This document shows positions 34,386-43,908 of a DNA stretch of 64,000 bases, piece after piece (position 1 is the first letter of the stretch; every line of letters starts with the position of its first letter). The notes below the pieces were generated by a model. The model saw nothing but the letters and a program-made list of their open reading frames with translations. It was not told the origin of the DNA and searched no databases. This stretch comes from an uncultured Stenotrophomonas sp. (GTDB lineage Bacteria > Pseudomonadota > Gammaproteobacteria > Xanthomonadales > Xanthomonadaceae): the NCBI GenBank assembly GCA_913775725.1, contig CAJYNG010000013.1, positions 366,051 through 430,050 of the forward strand, in the 5' to 3' direction. A program made the translations under genes and the position numbers.

Positions 34386-35411
34386 TCAGACCGCCGGCAG
34401 CGTCGCCATGTCCCAGCGCGGGGTCACATCCACCTTCGGCGGGCTGTGCTGGCCGGCCTGCAGGCGCAGCGCGCCGGCGAAGGCGATCATCGCACCGTTG
34501 TCGGTGCATAGTGCCGGCCGCGGGAAACAGGCGCGGCCGCCCAGGCGCTCGGCCATCTGCTGCAGGCGGGCGCGCAGGCGCTTGTTGGCGCCAACGCCGC
34601 CAGCCACCACGATCACGTTGGTCCCGGCCGCTTCCAGCGCGCGCTCGCACTTGATCGACAGGGTCTCGACCACCGCATCTTCAAAGCCACGGGCGATATC
34701 GGCACGGGTCTGCTCGCTCTGGTCGCTGTCGCGCCAGGCCATCAGGACCTGGGTCTTCAGGCCGGAGAAGCTGAAATCCAGCCCCGGGCGGTCGGTCATC
34801 GGCCGCGCGAAGCGGTAGACCCCCGGCGTGCCCTGCTCGGCCAGCCTGGCCAGCTGCGGCCCGCCCGGATAGGGCAGCCCCATCATCTTGGCGGTCTTGT
34901 CGAAGGCCTCACCGGCAGCATCGTCCAGAGTCTCGCCCAGCAGGCGGTACTGGCCGATGGCGTCCACTGCCACCAGCTGGGTATGGCCACCGGACACCAG
35001 CAGCGCCACGAACGGCGCTTCCGGCGGGTCGTCTTCCATCAACGGGGCCAGAAGGTGGCCTTCCATATGGTGTACGCCCACCGCCGGCACCTCCAGCGCC
35101 CAGGCCAGCGAACGGGCCACACCCGCGCCGACCAGCAACGCGCCGACCAGACCGGGGCCGGCCGTGTAGGCCACGCCGTCGATGTCGTCTACGCCGAGGC
35201 CGGCTTCGGCCAGAGTCTGGCGCACCAGTGGCAGCAGCTTGCGGACGTGGTCGCGGCTGGCCAGCTCGGGCACCACACCACCGTATTCGGCGTGCAGGGC
35301 GATCTGGCTGTAGACCGCATGGGCGCGCAGGGCCGCGCTACCGGCAAGGTCGGTGTCATACACCGCCACGCCGGTCTCATCACAGGAAGATTCGATGCCA
35401 AGGACTCGCAT
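34386..35411 (-). CDS. tsaD: tRNA N6-adenosine threonylcarbamoyltransferase
   Basis: TsaD transfers threonylcarbamoyl to A37 of ANN-decoding tRNAs, with TsaB and TsaE. The 341-residue length is standard. It begins [19 protein letters not shown] (ASKHA phosphate-1 loop) and has the metal-binding [10 protein letters not shown] motif, [25 protein letters not shown] and [13 protein letters not shown]. It is divergent from rpsU, as in many gammaproteobacteria. Essential housekeeping gene. Confidence 0.97.
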
Positions 35412-35500
35412 GCCTGCTATTATGACGCCCCTGCCGCCCCCTCGGGGGATGCGCAGGTCTCACTGCTTTCGAACCTCGGCCCGTATTCAGGGTTGGCCGC

Positions 35501-35528
35501 TTGCAGTTTGTCGATTCGCCGCTATAAT
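35501..35528 (+). promoter_or_regulatory. Sigma-70 promoter of rpsU
   Basis: TTGCAG (35501-35506), 16-bp spacer and a perfect TATAAT (35523-35528), 49 bp upstream of the rpsU start codon. Confidence 0.7.
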
Positions 35529-35576
35529 GTGCGGCTCGCCGGGCGTGACCCGGTTCTACTGTGTCCCGGAGATTCC

Positions 35577-35792
35577 ATGCCCAGCGTCAAAGTCCGCGAG
35601 AACGAGCCCTTCGAGTTTGCTCTTCGCCGCTTCAAGCGCACTTGCGAAAAGGCCGGTGTGCTGGCCGAAACCCGCAAGCGCGAGTTCTACGAAAAGCCGA
35701 CCCAGGAGCGCAAGCGCAAGGCCGCCGCTGCTGTGAAGCGTCAGCTGCGCCGCTCGTCGCGCGACGTCACCAAGCGTCAGCGCCTGTACTGA
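35577..35792 (+). CDS. rpsU: 30S ribosomal protein S21
   Basis: A 71-residue, highly basic ribosomal protein ([44 protein letters not shown]) that helps mRNA engage the small subunit. Start ATG at 35577 gives the standard length; GGAG lies just upstream. It heads the macromolecular-synthesis cluster rpsU-yqeY-yihY-dnaG and is followed by an intrinsic terminator that may limit read-through to the downstream genes. Confidence 0.98.
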
Positions 35793-35839
35793 TCGGACGC
35801 ATCTTCGTTGCGGCAGGCTTGCCTGTCGCGATGGAGCCG

Positions 35840-35872
35840 AAGCCGGCACGCGCGAGCGTCGCCGGCTTTTTG
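35840..35872 (+). terminator. Intrinsic terminator after rpsU
   Basis: AAGCCGGC-ACGC/GCGT-C-GCCGGCTT, about 12 bp with one bulge and loop GCGA, followed by TTTTT. It lies 47 bp after rpsU and 53 bp before yqeY, so it can act as a partial terminator that lets rpsU be made in excess. Confidence 0.85.
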
Positions 35873-35925
35873 CGTTTCCGGGTTCGGGCATCCGCCCCGC
35901 CCCACCTACCACCACGAGGTTCCTC

Positions 35926-36369
35926 ATGAGCATGAAGCAGCAGCTCACCGAAGACATGAAGGCCGCCATGAAGGCGGGCGAGAAGCACAAGCTGGGCGTG
36001 ATCCGCCTGATCAACGCCGCCATCAAGCAGCGCGAAGTGGACGAGCGCATCGAGCTGGATGACACCGCCGTGATCGCCGTGCTCGACAAGATGGTCAAGC
36101 AGCGCAAGGACTCGGTCAGCCAGTTCGAAGCCGCCAACCGTGAAGACCTGGCGGAGATCGAGCGCGCCGAGATCGTGGTCATCGAAGCCTACCTGCCGGC
36201 GAAGATGGGCGAGGCCGAGATCGTGGCCGCCATCCAGGCCGCCATTGCCGAGACCGGCGCCTCCGGCCCGGCCGACATGGGCAAGCTGATGGGCGCACTG
36301 AAGCCCAAGCTCGCCGGCCAGGCCGACATGGGCCTGGTGTCCAAGCTGGTCAAGCAGCTGCTGGCATAA
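35926..36369 (+). CDS. yqeY: GatB/YqeY domain-containing protein
   Basis: A 147-residue cytoplasmic protein of the YqeY family: MKQQLTEDMKAAMKAGEKHKLGVIRLINAAIKQREVDER, the QRKDSVSQFEAANREDLAEIERAEI middle and the helical tail-binding domain ADMGKLMGALKPKLAGQADMG..VSKLVKQLL. The fold resembles the tRNA-binding domain of GatB, and a role around tRNA-dependent amidation is suspected. Position between rpsU and dnaG is common in proteobacteria. Confidence 0.95.
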   Translation: MSMKQQLTEDMKAAMKAGEKHKLGVIRLINAAIKQREVDERIELDDTAVIAVLDKMVKQRKDSVSQFEAANREDLAEIERAEIVVIEAYLPAKMGEAEIVAAIQAAIAETGASGPADMGKLMGALKPKLAGQADMGLVSKLVKQLLA

Positions 36370-36377
36370 GCCATTGC

Positions 36378-36419
36378 CGGGGTCGGATCCCTTTCGCATC
36401 GCGGAAGGGCTCTGACCCC
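36378..36419. repeat. GGGTCGGATCC...CTCTGACCCC repeat, third copy
   Basis: Imperfect palindrome (GGGGTCGGATCCCTT..GAAGGGCTCTGACCCC) of the same family as the pair at 6790-6899. It starts 8 bp after the yqeY stop codon. Confidence 0.65.
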
Positions 36420-36472
36420 ATTGATGCATCCGCTTCACCGCCCCTTCGACCCCCGGCTGCTACAACATCCCC

Positions 36473-37417
36473 ATGGTCGAGCAATCCAACGCCCCCACCG
36501 GCTCGCGTCCCCACGGCATCCCCGCACGGCTTCGCCACTACGCTGACCGCCTGCAGGACAGCTTTCCGATGGCCGTCGCCAAGCGCTTCGTCGAAATCGA
36601 TGTGCTGACCCAGGCCGCTTCGGTCTCCTTCTACGCCCTGCTGTCAATGGCACCGCTGCTGGTGCTGCTGTTGTGGCTGACTGCCTCGCTGTACCCGCCT
36701 GCACAGCAGACGTTGATCAGCCAGATCGGCTCGGTGGCCGGCAGCAGCGTGGCCAGCGTCGCCGACACTGTGCTGCACAACGCCAACAGCCAGCCCAACG
36801 TCGGTTCATTGGCCGGGCTGTGGAGCACGCTGCTGCTGTTCGTCGGCGCCACCGCGGTGTTCGCCCAGCTGCAGAACGCGCTGAACCGGATCTTCCACAC
36901 CAGCGGCCAGCGCCTGGAAGGCGTCAAGGCCTGGCTGCGCAAGCGCGTGTTCTCGTTCGGCGTGGTGCTGGCACTGGGCTTCCTGCTGATCCTGTCGATG
37001 ACCGCCACCACTGCGCTGCAGGTGGTGTTCGCGCAGCTGCCCTCGGTACTGCCGGCAATCGGCTACCTGACCTCGCTGCTGCTGTACACGCTGGCCTTCG
37101 CCTTCCTCTACCACTACCTGCCGGACCGCCGCGTGGCGTGGCGCCAGGCCTTCATCGGCGGTGCCATCACCTCGGTGCTGTTCACCCTCGGCCGCTACGG
37201 GATTGGCGTCTACATCGCCACCGTGGCCCCGGGCAGCGCCTACGGTTCGATGGGCGCGCTGGTGATCTCCTTGGTCTGGATCTACTACGCCACCGCGGTG
37301 TTCTTCGTCGGCGCGCTGATGACCGCGGTGATCGACGAGCGCCTGCATGCGCGGGCGCAGCTGGCCAAGGCCGGGGTCGAGGCCGAACAGGCCAGTCCCG
37401 ACGCCGCCAGCGAGTAA
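36473..37417 (+). CDS. YihY/BrkB-family inner-membrane protein
   Basis: The 314-residue protein has six hydrophobic helices and the family patterns QAASVSFYALLSMAPLLVLLLW, GLWSTLLLFVGATAVFAQLQNALNRIF, and VAWRQAFIGGAITSVLFTLGRYGIGVYI. YihY (formerly annotated ribonuclease BN) is a conserved inner-membrane protein with suspected export roles; the old RNase claim is wrong for the family. The C-terminal tail (AKAGVEAEQASPDAASE) is charged. It lies inside the rpsU-dnaG cluster, an unusual location. Confidence 0.92.
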   Translation: MVEQSNAPTGSRPHGIPARLRHYADRLQDSFPMAVAKRFVEIDVLTQAASVSFYALLSMAPLLVLLLWLTASLYPPAQQTLISQIGSVAGSSVASVADTVLHNANSQPNVGSLAGLWSTLLLFVGATAVFAQLQNALNRIFHTSGQRLEGVKAWLRKRVFSFGVVLALGFLLILSMTATTALQVVFAQLPSVLPAIGYLTSLLLYTLAFAFLYHYLPDRRVAWRQAFIGGAITSVLFTLGRYGIGVYIATVAPGSAYGSMGALVISLVWIYYATAVFFVGALMTAVIDERLHARAQLAKAGVEAEQASPDAASE

Positions 37418-37477
37418 ACTAGGGGAACCTGCCGCCCCTGCTGCGCGCCCTGGCGGCCGCGCCCCGTTCTGTTGCCC

Positions 37478-39217
37478 ATGGCCCGTATTCCCGACGCTTT
37501 CATCGACGATCTGCTCGCCCGCTCCGACATCGTCGAGGTGGTGGGCAGCCGCGTGCCGTTGAAGCGACAGGGCAAGGAATACGCAGCGCGTTGCCCGTTC
37601 CATGACGAGCGCTCGGCGTCGTTCACGGTCTCGCCCACCAAGCAGTTCTATCACTGCTTCGGTTGCGGCGCGCACGGCACCGCCATCAGCTTCCTGATGA
37701 ACTACGACCGCCTCGAGTTCCTCGACGCGGTGGATGAACTGGCCAAGCGCGCGGGCATGGAAGTGCCCCGCAGCGAGAACCCGCGCAGCCCGCAGCAGCA
37801 GGACGACAGCCGCGAGCTGTATTCGGCGCTTGAGGCGGCCACGAAGTTCTTCCAGAGCAACCTGCAGGGCAGCGAAAAGGCACGCAGCTACCTGGATGGG
37901 CGTGGCGTGGACGAAGAGAACCGCGCACGCTTCCAGATCGGCTACGCGCCGGATGGCTACAGCGGCCTGCGCGATGCGCTGGGCAAGGACGAGCGGCGCA
38001 TGAAGCTGCTCGACCGCGCCGGCCTGTTCTCCAAGAACGACCGCGGCCACGTCTACGACAAGTTCCGCGACCGGGTGATGTTCCCGATCTTCGACCGCCG
38101 TGGCCGGGTGATCGCCTTCGGCGGCCGCGTGTTCGAGAAGGACGACGGCCCCAAGTACCTCAACTCGCCCGAGACCGCGCTGTTCCACAAGGGCCGCGAA
38201 CTGTACGGCCTGTGGCAGGTGCGCCAGGCCAACCAGAAGATCGAGCGGTTGATCGTGGTCGAGGGCTACATGGACGTGGTCTCGCTGTTCCAGTTCGGGG
38301 TCACCCAGGCGGTGGCAACGCTGGGTACCGCAACCACGCCGGACCATGCCGAGCTGCTGTTCCGCAACGCGCCGGACGTGTTCTTCTGCTTCGACGGCGA
38401 CGCCGCCGGCCGCCGCGCCGGCTGGAAGGCGCTGGAGTCGGTGCTGCCGCGCATGAAGGATGGCCGCCAGGCCTTCTTCCTGTTCCTGCCCGATGGCGAA
38501 GACCCCGACACCATCGTGCGCAAGGAAGGCGCCGAGGCGTTCAACGAGCGCCTGAAGCAGGCCACGCCGCTGTCGCAGTTCTTCTTCGACGAACTCACCC
38601 GCGAGATCAACCTGGGCACGCTCGATGGCAAGGCGCGCCTGGCTGAGCGGGCCAAGCCGATGCTAGCGCAGATTCCCGACGGTGCCTTCGGCGACCTGAT
38701 GAAGCAGCAGCTGGCGCAGCTGACCGGGCTCGGCGGCAACGCCCAGTCTGCGCGCGCGCCGATGCCGCAACGCCAGCCTTCTCGCACAATCCAACCGGTG
38801 GCCAAGCGCAGCCTGGTGCGCGGCGCGATCGCCGTGCTGCTGCAGCAGCCGTCGCTGGCACTGACGCTGGGTGGCAAGCACCACTTCCAGGGCCTGCGCC
38901 TGCCGGGCGTGGAGCTGCTGCTGGAGCTGCTGGACCTGGTCGAGCAGCGCCCGGACATCAGTACCGGCGCCCTGCTGGAGCACTTTGACGGGCGTGAGGA
39001 ACAGGCGTCACTGCACACGCTGGCCGCGCAGACGATGCCCGGCGATGACGCGATGTGGACCCAGGAGCTGCACGATGCCGTGGCCCAGCTTGAGAAACAG
39101 CTGCTGGTGCAACGTCTGGAGGAGTTGTTGGCAAAGCAGCGCCAACAGGGTCTGGACGATACTGACAAATACGAACTGCGCGAGCTGTTGAAGGCCCGCG
39201 CCGGACTGCGCCTGTAG
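37478..39217 (+). CDS. dnaG: DNA primase
   Basis: DnaG makes RNA primers for replication. The 579-residue protein shows the N-terminal zinc finger (CPFHDERSASF..FYHCFGCGAHG, pattern C-x2-H..C-x2-C), the RNA polymerase domain with YLNSPETALFHKG, the TOPRIM domain (VVEGYMDVV, FCFDGDAAGRRA) and a C-terminal DnaB-binding helical part. ATG at 37478 is preferred to a TTG two codons earlier. rpoD does not follow, unlike in Escherichia coli. Confidence 0.98.
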   Translation: MARIPDAFIDDLLARSDIVEVVGSRVPLKRQGKEYAARCPFHDERSASFTVSPTKQFYHCFGCGAHGTAISFLMNYDRLEFLDAVDELAKRAGMEVPRSENPRSPQQQDDSRELYSALEAATKFFQSNLQGSEKARSYLDGRGVDEENRARFQIGYAPDGYSGLRDALGKDERRMKLLDRAGLFSKNDRGHVYDKFRDRVMFPIFDRRGRVIAFGGRVFEKDDGPKYLNSPETALFHKGRELYGLWQVRQANQKIERLIVVEGYMDVVSLFQFGVTQAVATLGTATTPDHAELLFRNAPDVFFCFDGDAAGRRAGWKALESVLPRMKDGRQAFFLFLPDGEDPDTIVRKEGAEAFNERLKQATPLSQFFFDELTREINLGTLDGKARLAERAKPMLAQIPDGAFGDLMKQQLAQLTGLGGNAQSARAPMPQRQPSRTIQPVAKRSLVRGAIAVLLQQPSLALTLGGKHHFQGLRLPGVELLLELLDLVEQRPDISTGALLEHFDGREEQASLHTLAAQTMPGDDAMWTQELHDAVAQLEKQLLVQRLEELLAKQRQQGLDDTDKYELRELLKARAGLRL

Positions 39218-39244
39218 CGGCAGAACGTTTTCACGGAGAGGACC

Positions 39245-39745
39245 ATGCTGCTGCGCCTGACCTGCCTGCTGTTGTTGTCGCTCTGCCTGCCACTGACGGC
39301 CCTGGCCGAAGACGCGCCCCTCAACGAGATCCGCCCCGGCCTGTATGCCGGTGGCCAACCCAGCGCCGCACAGCTGCAGGCCCTGGCCGCACAGGGCGTA
39401 CGCACCGTGATCGACCTGCGCCAGCCCGGCGAGGACCGTGGTTTCGATGAAACCCGCGCGGCCGAATCACTGGGCCTGCGCTATGTGCGCATTCCAGTGG
39501 CCGGCGCCGAGGGCCTGGATGCGGCCAATGTGCGCGCCGTACACCAGGCCCTGCAGCAGAGCCAGGGGCCGGTGCTGCTGCACTGCGCGTCCGGCAACCG
39601 CGCCGGTGCCGTGCTCGGCCTGGTCAATGCACGCTACGAACACGCCAGCCCGGAACAGGCCCTGCAACTCGGCCAGCGCGCCGGCCTGAAGTCGCTGGAA
39701 GCCGCCACCCGCCAGCGCCTGGCCACACAGGTCACCACGCCCTGA
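39245..39745 (+). CDS. Secreted dual-specificity/tyrosine phosphatase-like protein
   Basis: A signal peptide (to ALAED, residue about 22) and a 140-residue DSP/PTP domain are visible. Motifs: IRPGLYAGGQPSAAQL (N-terminal signature of the DUF442-like phosphatases), VRTVIDLRQPGE, and the P-loop LLHCASGNRAGA matching HCx5R with the catalytic cysteine intact. It would remove phosphate from a periplasmic substrate, possibly non-protein. AGAGGA precedes the start. It is 27 bp after dnaG and 28 bp before the BASS transporter, so may be co-transcribed. Confidence 0.85.
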   Translation: MLLRLTCLLLLSLCLPLTALAEDAPLNEIRPGLYAGGQPSAAQLQALAAQGVRTVIDLRQPGEDRGFDETRAAESLGLRYVRIPVAGAEGLDAANVRAVHQALQQSQGPVLLHCASGNRAGAVLGLVNARYEHASPEQALQLGQRAGLKSLEAATRQRLATQVTTP

Positions 39746-39773
39746 ACCCTCCGCACCAAGGACTCTGCCCACC

Positions 39774-40745
39774 ATGACCCGCTGGTGGTCGCGCCTGCGA
39801 CCGGACAACTTCACCCTCGCCCTGCTGTGCACCGTCGGCCTGGCCTCGCTGCTGCCGATGAAGGGCGCCGCCGCCATCGTCCTCGACGATGTCACCACCG
39901 TCGCCATCGCCGCGCTGTTCTTCCTGCATGGTGCGCGCCTGCCGCGCGAGTCGATCATTGGCGGCATGCTGCACTGGCGGCTGCACCTGACCATCCTGGC
40001 CTGCACCTTCATCCTGTTCCCGCTGCTGGGGCTGATGTTCAAGCCGCTGTCGGGCTGGCTGCTGACCCCGGAGCTGTACCTGGGTGTGCTGTTCCTGTGC
40101 ACCCTGCCCTCCACCGTGCAGTCGTCCATCGCGTTCACCTCGATGGCGCATGGCAACGTACCGGCAGCGGTGTGCAGTGCCTCGCTGTCGAGCATCCTCG
40201 GCGTGTTCCTGACCCCGCTGCTGCTGACCGCGCTGGCCGGCACCTCCGGCGGTGTGCACGACCCGCTGCATGCGATCGGCGGCATCATGCTGCAGCTGCT
40301 GGTGCCGTTCGTGACCGGCCATCTGCTGCGGCCCTGGATCGCCGGCTGGGTGGAAAAACAGCGCGCGCTGCTGCGCTACACCGACCAGGCGACCATCCTG
40401 CTGGTGGTGTACTCGGCCTTCGGCGAGGCGGTCACCGAGGGCCTGTGGAGCAAGACGCCGCTGCTGTCGCTGCTGGCCGTGGCGGTGGTTGCCGCCGTAC
40501 TGCTGGGCATCGCCATGCCGCTGATCACCTTCATCGCCCGTCGCCTGCGCTTCAACCGCGAGGACGAGATCGCCATCGTGTTCTGCGGCTCGAAGAAGAG
40601 CCTGGCCACGGGTGTGCCGATCGCCAAGGTGCTGTTTGCTGGTGGCAGCCTGGGCGCCATCGTGCTGCCGGTGATGATCTACCACCAGATCCAGCTGATC
40701 GTCTGCGGCGTGATCGCGCAGCGGTATGCGCGGCGCAAGCCCTGA
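39774..40745 (+). CDS. Bile acid:sodium symporter-family transporter (BASS, YfeH-like)
   Basis: The 323-residue inner-membrane protein has about ten helices. It matches the YfeH/SLC10A7-like BASS branch: FFLHGARLPRESIIGGMLHWRLHL, TLPSTVQSSIAFTSMAHGNVPAAVCSASLSSILGVFLTP and FCGSKKSLATGVPIAKVLF. The family imports organic anions with sodium; the substrate of this branch is unknown. It follows the phosphatase gene after 28 bp. Confidence 0.92.
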   Translation: MTRWWSRLRPDNFTLALLCTVGLASLLPMKGAAAIVLDDVTTVAIAALFFLHGARLPRESIIGGMLHWRLHLTILACTFILFPLLGLMFKPLSGWLLTPELYLGVLFLCTLPSTVQSSIAFTSMAHGNVPAAVCSASLSSILGVFLTPLLLTALAGTSGGVHDPLHAIGGIMLQLLVPFVTGHLLRPWIAGWVEKQRALLRYTDQATILLVVYSAFGEAVTEGLWSKTPLLSLLAVAVVAAVLLGIAMPLITFIARRLRFNREDEIAIVFCGSKKSLATGVPIAKVLFAGGSLGAIVLPVMIYHQIQLIVCGVIAQRYARRKP

Positions 40746-40753
40746 GCCACAAA

Positions 40754-40853
40754 TCCATCCACGCATGGCGTGGATCTACTGGACGCGTGGGCCGCTGCGG
40801 GAAAACATCACGCATGGCGTGGATCTACTGTAGAGCCGAGCCCATGCTCGGCT
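40754..40853. repeat. Three SMAG-type palindromes
   Basis: Two ATCCACGCATGGCGTGGATCTAC-like copies (40757-40779, and a shortened one at 40808-40828) and one GTAGAGCCGAGCCCATGCTCGGCT copy (40830-40853) between convergent genes. Confidence 0.8.
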
Positions 40854-40877
40854 GGCAGTTGAACGGCGCGTGGATGA

Positions 40878-41699
40878 TCACCAGACCGAATCGCTGTCCA
40901 GCAGCCGCGCCACGCTGAAGCGCGGCAACCACACCCACAGGTCGTAGCTGCGCTCGGCATCGGTATCCACTTTGGGTGATGCCCCCGCATGACCGCGCAG
41001 CGGACGCGGTCCGCAGTGCTGAACAGCCGTACATCCCCAGCCCTCTCCACCACGCGCCTCGATACGCACGTTGTAAAGGTCCAGCTCCTTCAGCAGTGCC
41101 GTCATCGGCGGGTACGCAATCATCTTCGGCTGCGCACGCATGCCATGCACGTTACCGGTCAGCACCAGCAGCCGCCCGTTCTTCGGCAGCGCCCGCTCGC
41201 GCGCGCTTACTTCTTCGGCCATCACCCGGTCACGCGCGCCGGTGCCGGCCATTTCAGCGGGAAGCATGCGGTCGAAGCCGGATACCTGTACATCGCGGCC
41301 CTGGCTGCGCAGTACGCGTACCGCCTCGATCAGCTCAAGCATGTCCTCGCTGCGACGGCCGTCATGCATCCGGCTGCGGACGTTCCAATACGTCGTGCCA
41401 CGCAATGCAGCGCGCGCCTCGGCTGTGCCGGCGGACGCCGTATAGACCGCCAGCGCGGGGTTCTCGTCGGTCGGCAGCTCCAATGCCAACCGTACCGGTG
41501 CGCCATCGGCCGCGTAGGCCTCCATCAGTTCCCGTACCAGCAGCGGCGTCTCGCGGGTACCGTGGAACTCACCCAGTACCAGCAGGCGATGGTCACCGGC
41601 ATGCTGGCGGATCTGCGCGGCGGTGTCGTCGGCGTGCGCACTGAGGGCCATGCCCAGCGCCAGCAGCAGCGCGGCAGTCCAGCGGAAGATCGAATGCAT
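40878..41699 (-). CDS. Secreted ChaN/Tiki-like (TraB-fold) protein
   Basis: The 273-residue protein has a signal peptide (to SAHAD, residue about 23). The motif LLVLGEFHGTRETPLLVRELME, followed later by VSGFDR and LVLTGNVHGMR, resembles the ChaN/EreA/Tiki superfamily, in which paired GE-H segments bind metal or haem. Three cysteines occur near the C-terminus (GWGCTAVQHC), absent from the core family. The biochemical role is unknown. It is monocistronic between two SMAG clusters. Confidence 0.75.
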   Translation of the reverse strand: MHSIFRWTAALLLALGMALSAHADDTAAQIRQHAGDHRLLVLGEFHGTRETPLLVRELMEAYAADGAPVRLALELPTDENPALAVYTASAGTAEARAALRGTTYWNVRSRMHDGRRSEDMLELIEAVRVLRSQGRDVQVSGFDRMLPAEMAGTGARDRVMAEEVSARERALPKNGRLLVLTGNVHGMRAQPKMIAYPPMTALLKELDLYNVRIEARGGEGWGCTAVQHCGPRPLRGHAGASPKVDTDAERSYDLWVWLPRFSVARLLDSDSVW

Positions 41700-41763
41700 C
41701 CCTGCGCCTTCCTTTCCTTGAGGTCAGGAACAGCAATGGCGACGCAGCTGGAAGAGATCAAGT

Positions 41764-41826
41764 GTAGAGCCGAGCCCACGCTCGGCTGCTCCTCCCCCCC
41801 TCAGCCGAGCATGGGCTCGGCTCTAC
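41764..41826. repeat. SMAG dimer, GAGCCGAGC type
   Basis: GTAG at 41764 and CTAC at 41823-41826 with two head-to-head palindromes around a C-rich spacer. It lies between the ctaB stop codon and the ChaN-like start. Confidence 0.85.
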
Positions 41827-41836
41827 AGGTGGCGCT

Positions 41837-42730
41837 TTACAACCAGGGCAGGATCCAGTGGTCCACGAGCAGGAAGGCGAACAGCGCCATCAGGTAGACG
41901 ATGGAGTAATAGAACATCTTCATCGAGAACAGCTCGTCCGGCGGGTCCAGCATGCGCCAGGCGTACCAGAGGAACACGGCATTGAGCACGATCGCGCCGC
42001 CCAGGTAGAACGCACCGCTCATGCCCACCAGGTACGGCAGCAGGCAGACCAGCGCCAGCACCACCGAATACACCATGATCTGCTTGCGGGTGTGCACCAC
42101 GCCGTGGGTCACCGGTAGCATTGGGATCTCCGCCTTGGCGTAGTCCTCGCGGCGGAAGATCGCCAGCGCCCAGAAGTGCGGCGGCGTCCAGATGAAGATG
42201 ATCAGCACCAGCAGCGACGAGTACGCCCAGTCCGACGAACCCTGCATGCCGGTCACCGCGGCCCAGCCCAGCATCGGTGGCATCGCGCCGGCCAGGCCAC
42301 CGATGACGATGTTCTGCGAGGTCGCACGCTTGAGGTACACGGTGTAGATCACCGCATAACCGATCAGCGAAGCGAAGGTCAGCACCGCGGTGATCAGGTT
42401 CACCCACAGCACCAGGATGGTCATCGACAACACGATCAGCACGCCGGCGAACACCAGCACCTGCCATGGCTTCACCTTGCCCACCACCAGCGGACGCCAC
42501 GAGGTGCGTGCCATCTGCGCATCGATGTGCGCGTCCAGCAACTGGTTGATCGCGGCCGCAGCCGAGGCCGCCAGCCAGATGCCGAGGAAGCCGAGCACGC
42601 CGGCCCGCACCTGCTCCCAGCTGGGCACGCCCGGAATGGCCAGGACCATGCCGACCAGGGCAGTGAAGACAATGAGGGCGACGACCTTGGGCTTGGTCAG
42701 GTCCCAATACTGGCGGTAATTGGAAAACAT
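41837..42730 (-). CDS. ctaB: Protoheme IX farnesyltransferase (heme O synthase)
   Basis: CtaB/CyoE adds farnesyl to heme B to give heme O. The 297-residue inner-membrane protein has about nine helices and the prenyltransferase motifs [20 protein letters not shown] (first Asp-rich site, NxxxDxxxDxxMxRTxxRP) and [20 protein letters not shown] at 42730 begins [17 protein letters not shown]. The gap after ctaA is 4 bp, so they form one operon. Confidence 0.97.
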   Translation of the reverse strand: MFSNYRQYWDLTKPKVVALIVFTALVGMVLAIPGVPSWEQVRAGVLGFLGIWLAASAAAAINQLLDAHIDAQMARTSWRPLVVGKVKPWQVLVFAGVLIVLSMTILVLWVNLITAVLTFASLIGYAVIYTVYLKRATSQNIVIGGLAGAMPPMLGWAAVTGMQGSSDWAYSSLLVLIIFIWTPPHFWALAIFRREDYAKAEIPMLPVTHGVVHTRKQIMVYSVVLALVCLLPYLVGMSGAFYLGGAIVLNAVFLWYAWRMLDPPDELFSMKMFYYSIVYLMALFAFLLVDHWILPWL

Positions 42731-42734
42731 GGAA

Positions 42735-43901
42735 TCAGTCCGGGGCACGCAGGCGGGCCAGCAGGCTGACCAGCACGAACAACAGGGCAACGGCCACGCC
42801 GTTGTGGGCCACCGCCACTTCCAGCGGCAGCGCCAGCTTCACATTGAGGATGCCGAGGGTGACCTGCAGCACCAGCAGCGCCATCAGCGCACTGGCCCAG
42901 CCACGCATGCTCGGCAGGCGGAACAGGCGCACGCCCAGCCACAGCAGGTAGACGGCCACCACCACCGCGAACAGGCGGTGCGCCATCTGGATGGCGATAC
43001 GCGAAGCGCCATCCAGCACGCCGCCTTCGTAATCCACGCCGATGCCACGCCACAGGGTGAAGCCTTCGACAAAGTTGTGCTGCGGCCACCACTGGTTGGC
43101 GCAGCGCGGGAAGTTGTCCAGCGAGGCGCTGCCGCCGCCGCAGGCCAGCGCCGCGTAGTTGGCACTGACCCAGCCCCCCAGTGCGATCTGGGTAACCAGC
43201 ACGGCCACACCGATGCGCAGCAGCCACTTCAGCTTCGGCGCCTCGGCCAGGGTGATCGGCATGTGCGTTGCGCGCCAGGCCATCCACACCAGCAGGCCGA
43301 ACATCAGCATGCCGCCCAGCAGATGGCCCATCACCACGATGGGTTTGAGCAGCAGGGTCACCGTCCACATGCCCAGCAGGGCCTGGAAGATCACCACCGC
43401 CAGGGTCAGCAAGGCAGCGCGCGCCAGGTCGATGTTGCTCCAGCGCAGCGCCGCGATCAGCAGGATCGCCTCGCCGATCAACGCCAGCACGCTGGCCGTG
43501 CCATGCCAGCCCATCATGTACAGCGGTATGCCGGCGGCCACCAGTACACAGGCGGTCACTACCGCCGTGCTTCCGAATCGCCGCTTGCGCGTGGCCAGCA
43601 GCGCCAGGGTCAGGATCTCGATGCCCAGCGCGCCGGCCAGGAAGCGATGCACCTGCTCACGCCAGGCCTTATGGGTCTCCAGCGGGCGGATCTCCGCGGC
43701 CGGGTGGCCGATGGTCTCTTCCACGTGCTGCGGCCAGGTGGCCTGGCCATAGCAGGTCGGCCAGTCCGGGCAGCTCAGGCCGGCATCGGACAGGCGCACG
43801 AAGGCGCCGAACATGATCGTGCTCGCGGTCATGATCATGGCGAACCACGCCAGGCGATGGAAATTGCGGTGCAGCGCCGGACGCGCGGAAAGGCTCATCA
43901 A
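42735..43901 (-). CDS. ctaA: Heme A synthase (COX15/CtaA)
   Basis: CtaA oxidises heme O to heme A for the aa3 oxidase. The 388-residue protein has eight helices; the conserved glutamate/histidine pieces include DWPTCYG near the N-terminus, [15 protein letters not shown] and [13 protein letters not shown] (heme-ligand His). Length fits the alphaproteobacterial/gammaproteobacterial type 2 enzyme. It follows the Sco-like gene after 7 bp. Confidence 0.95.
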   Translation of the reverse strand: MMSLSARPALHRNFHRLAWFAMIMTASTIMFGAFVRLSDAGLSCPDWPTCYGQATWPQHVEETIGHPAAEIRPLETHKAWREQVHRFLAGALGIEILTLALLATRKRRFGSTAVVTACVLVAAGIPLYMMGWHGTASVLALIGEAILLIAALRWSNIDLARAALLTLAVVIFQALLGMWTVTLLLKPIVVMGHLLGGMLMFGLLVWMAWRATHMPITLAEAPKLKWLLRIGVAVLVTQIALGGWVSANYAALACGGGSASLDNFPRCANQWWPQHNFVEGFTLWRGIGVDYEGGVLDGASRIAIQMAHRLFAVVVAVYLLWLGVRLFRLPSMRGWASALMALLVLQVTLGILNVKLALPLEVAVAHNGVAVALLFVLVSLLARLRAPD

Positions 43902-43908
43902 ACGGGAC

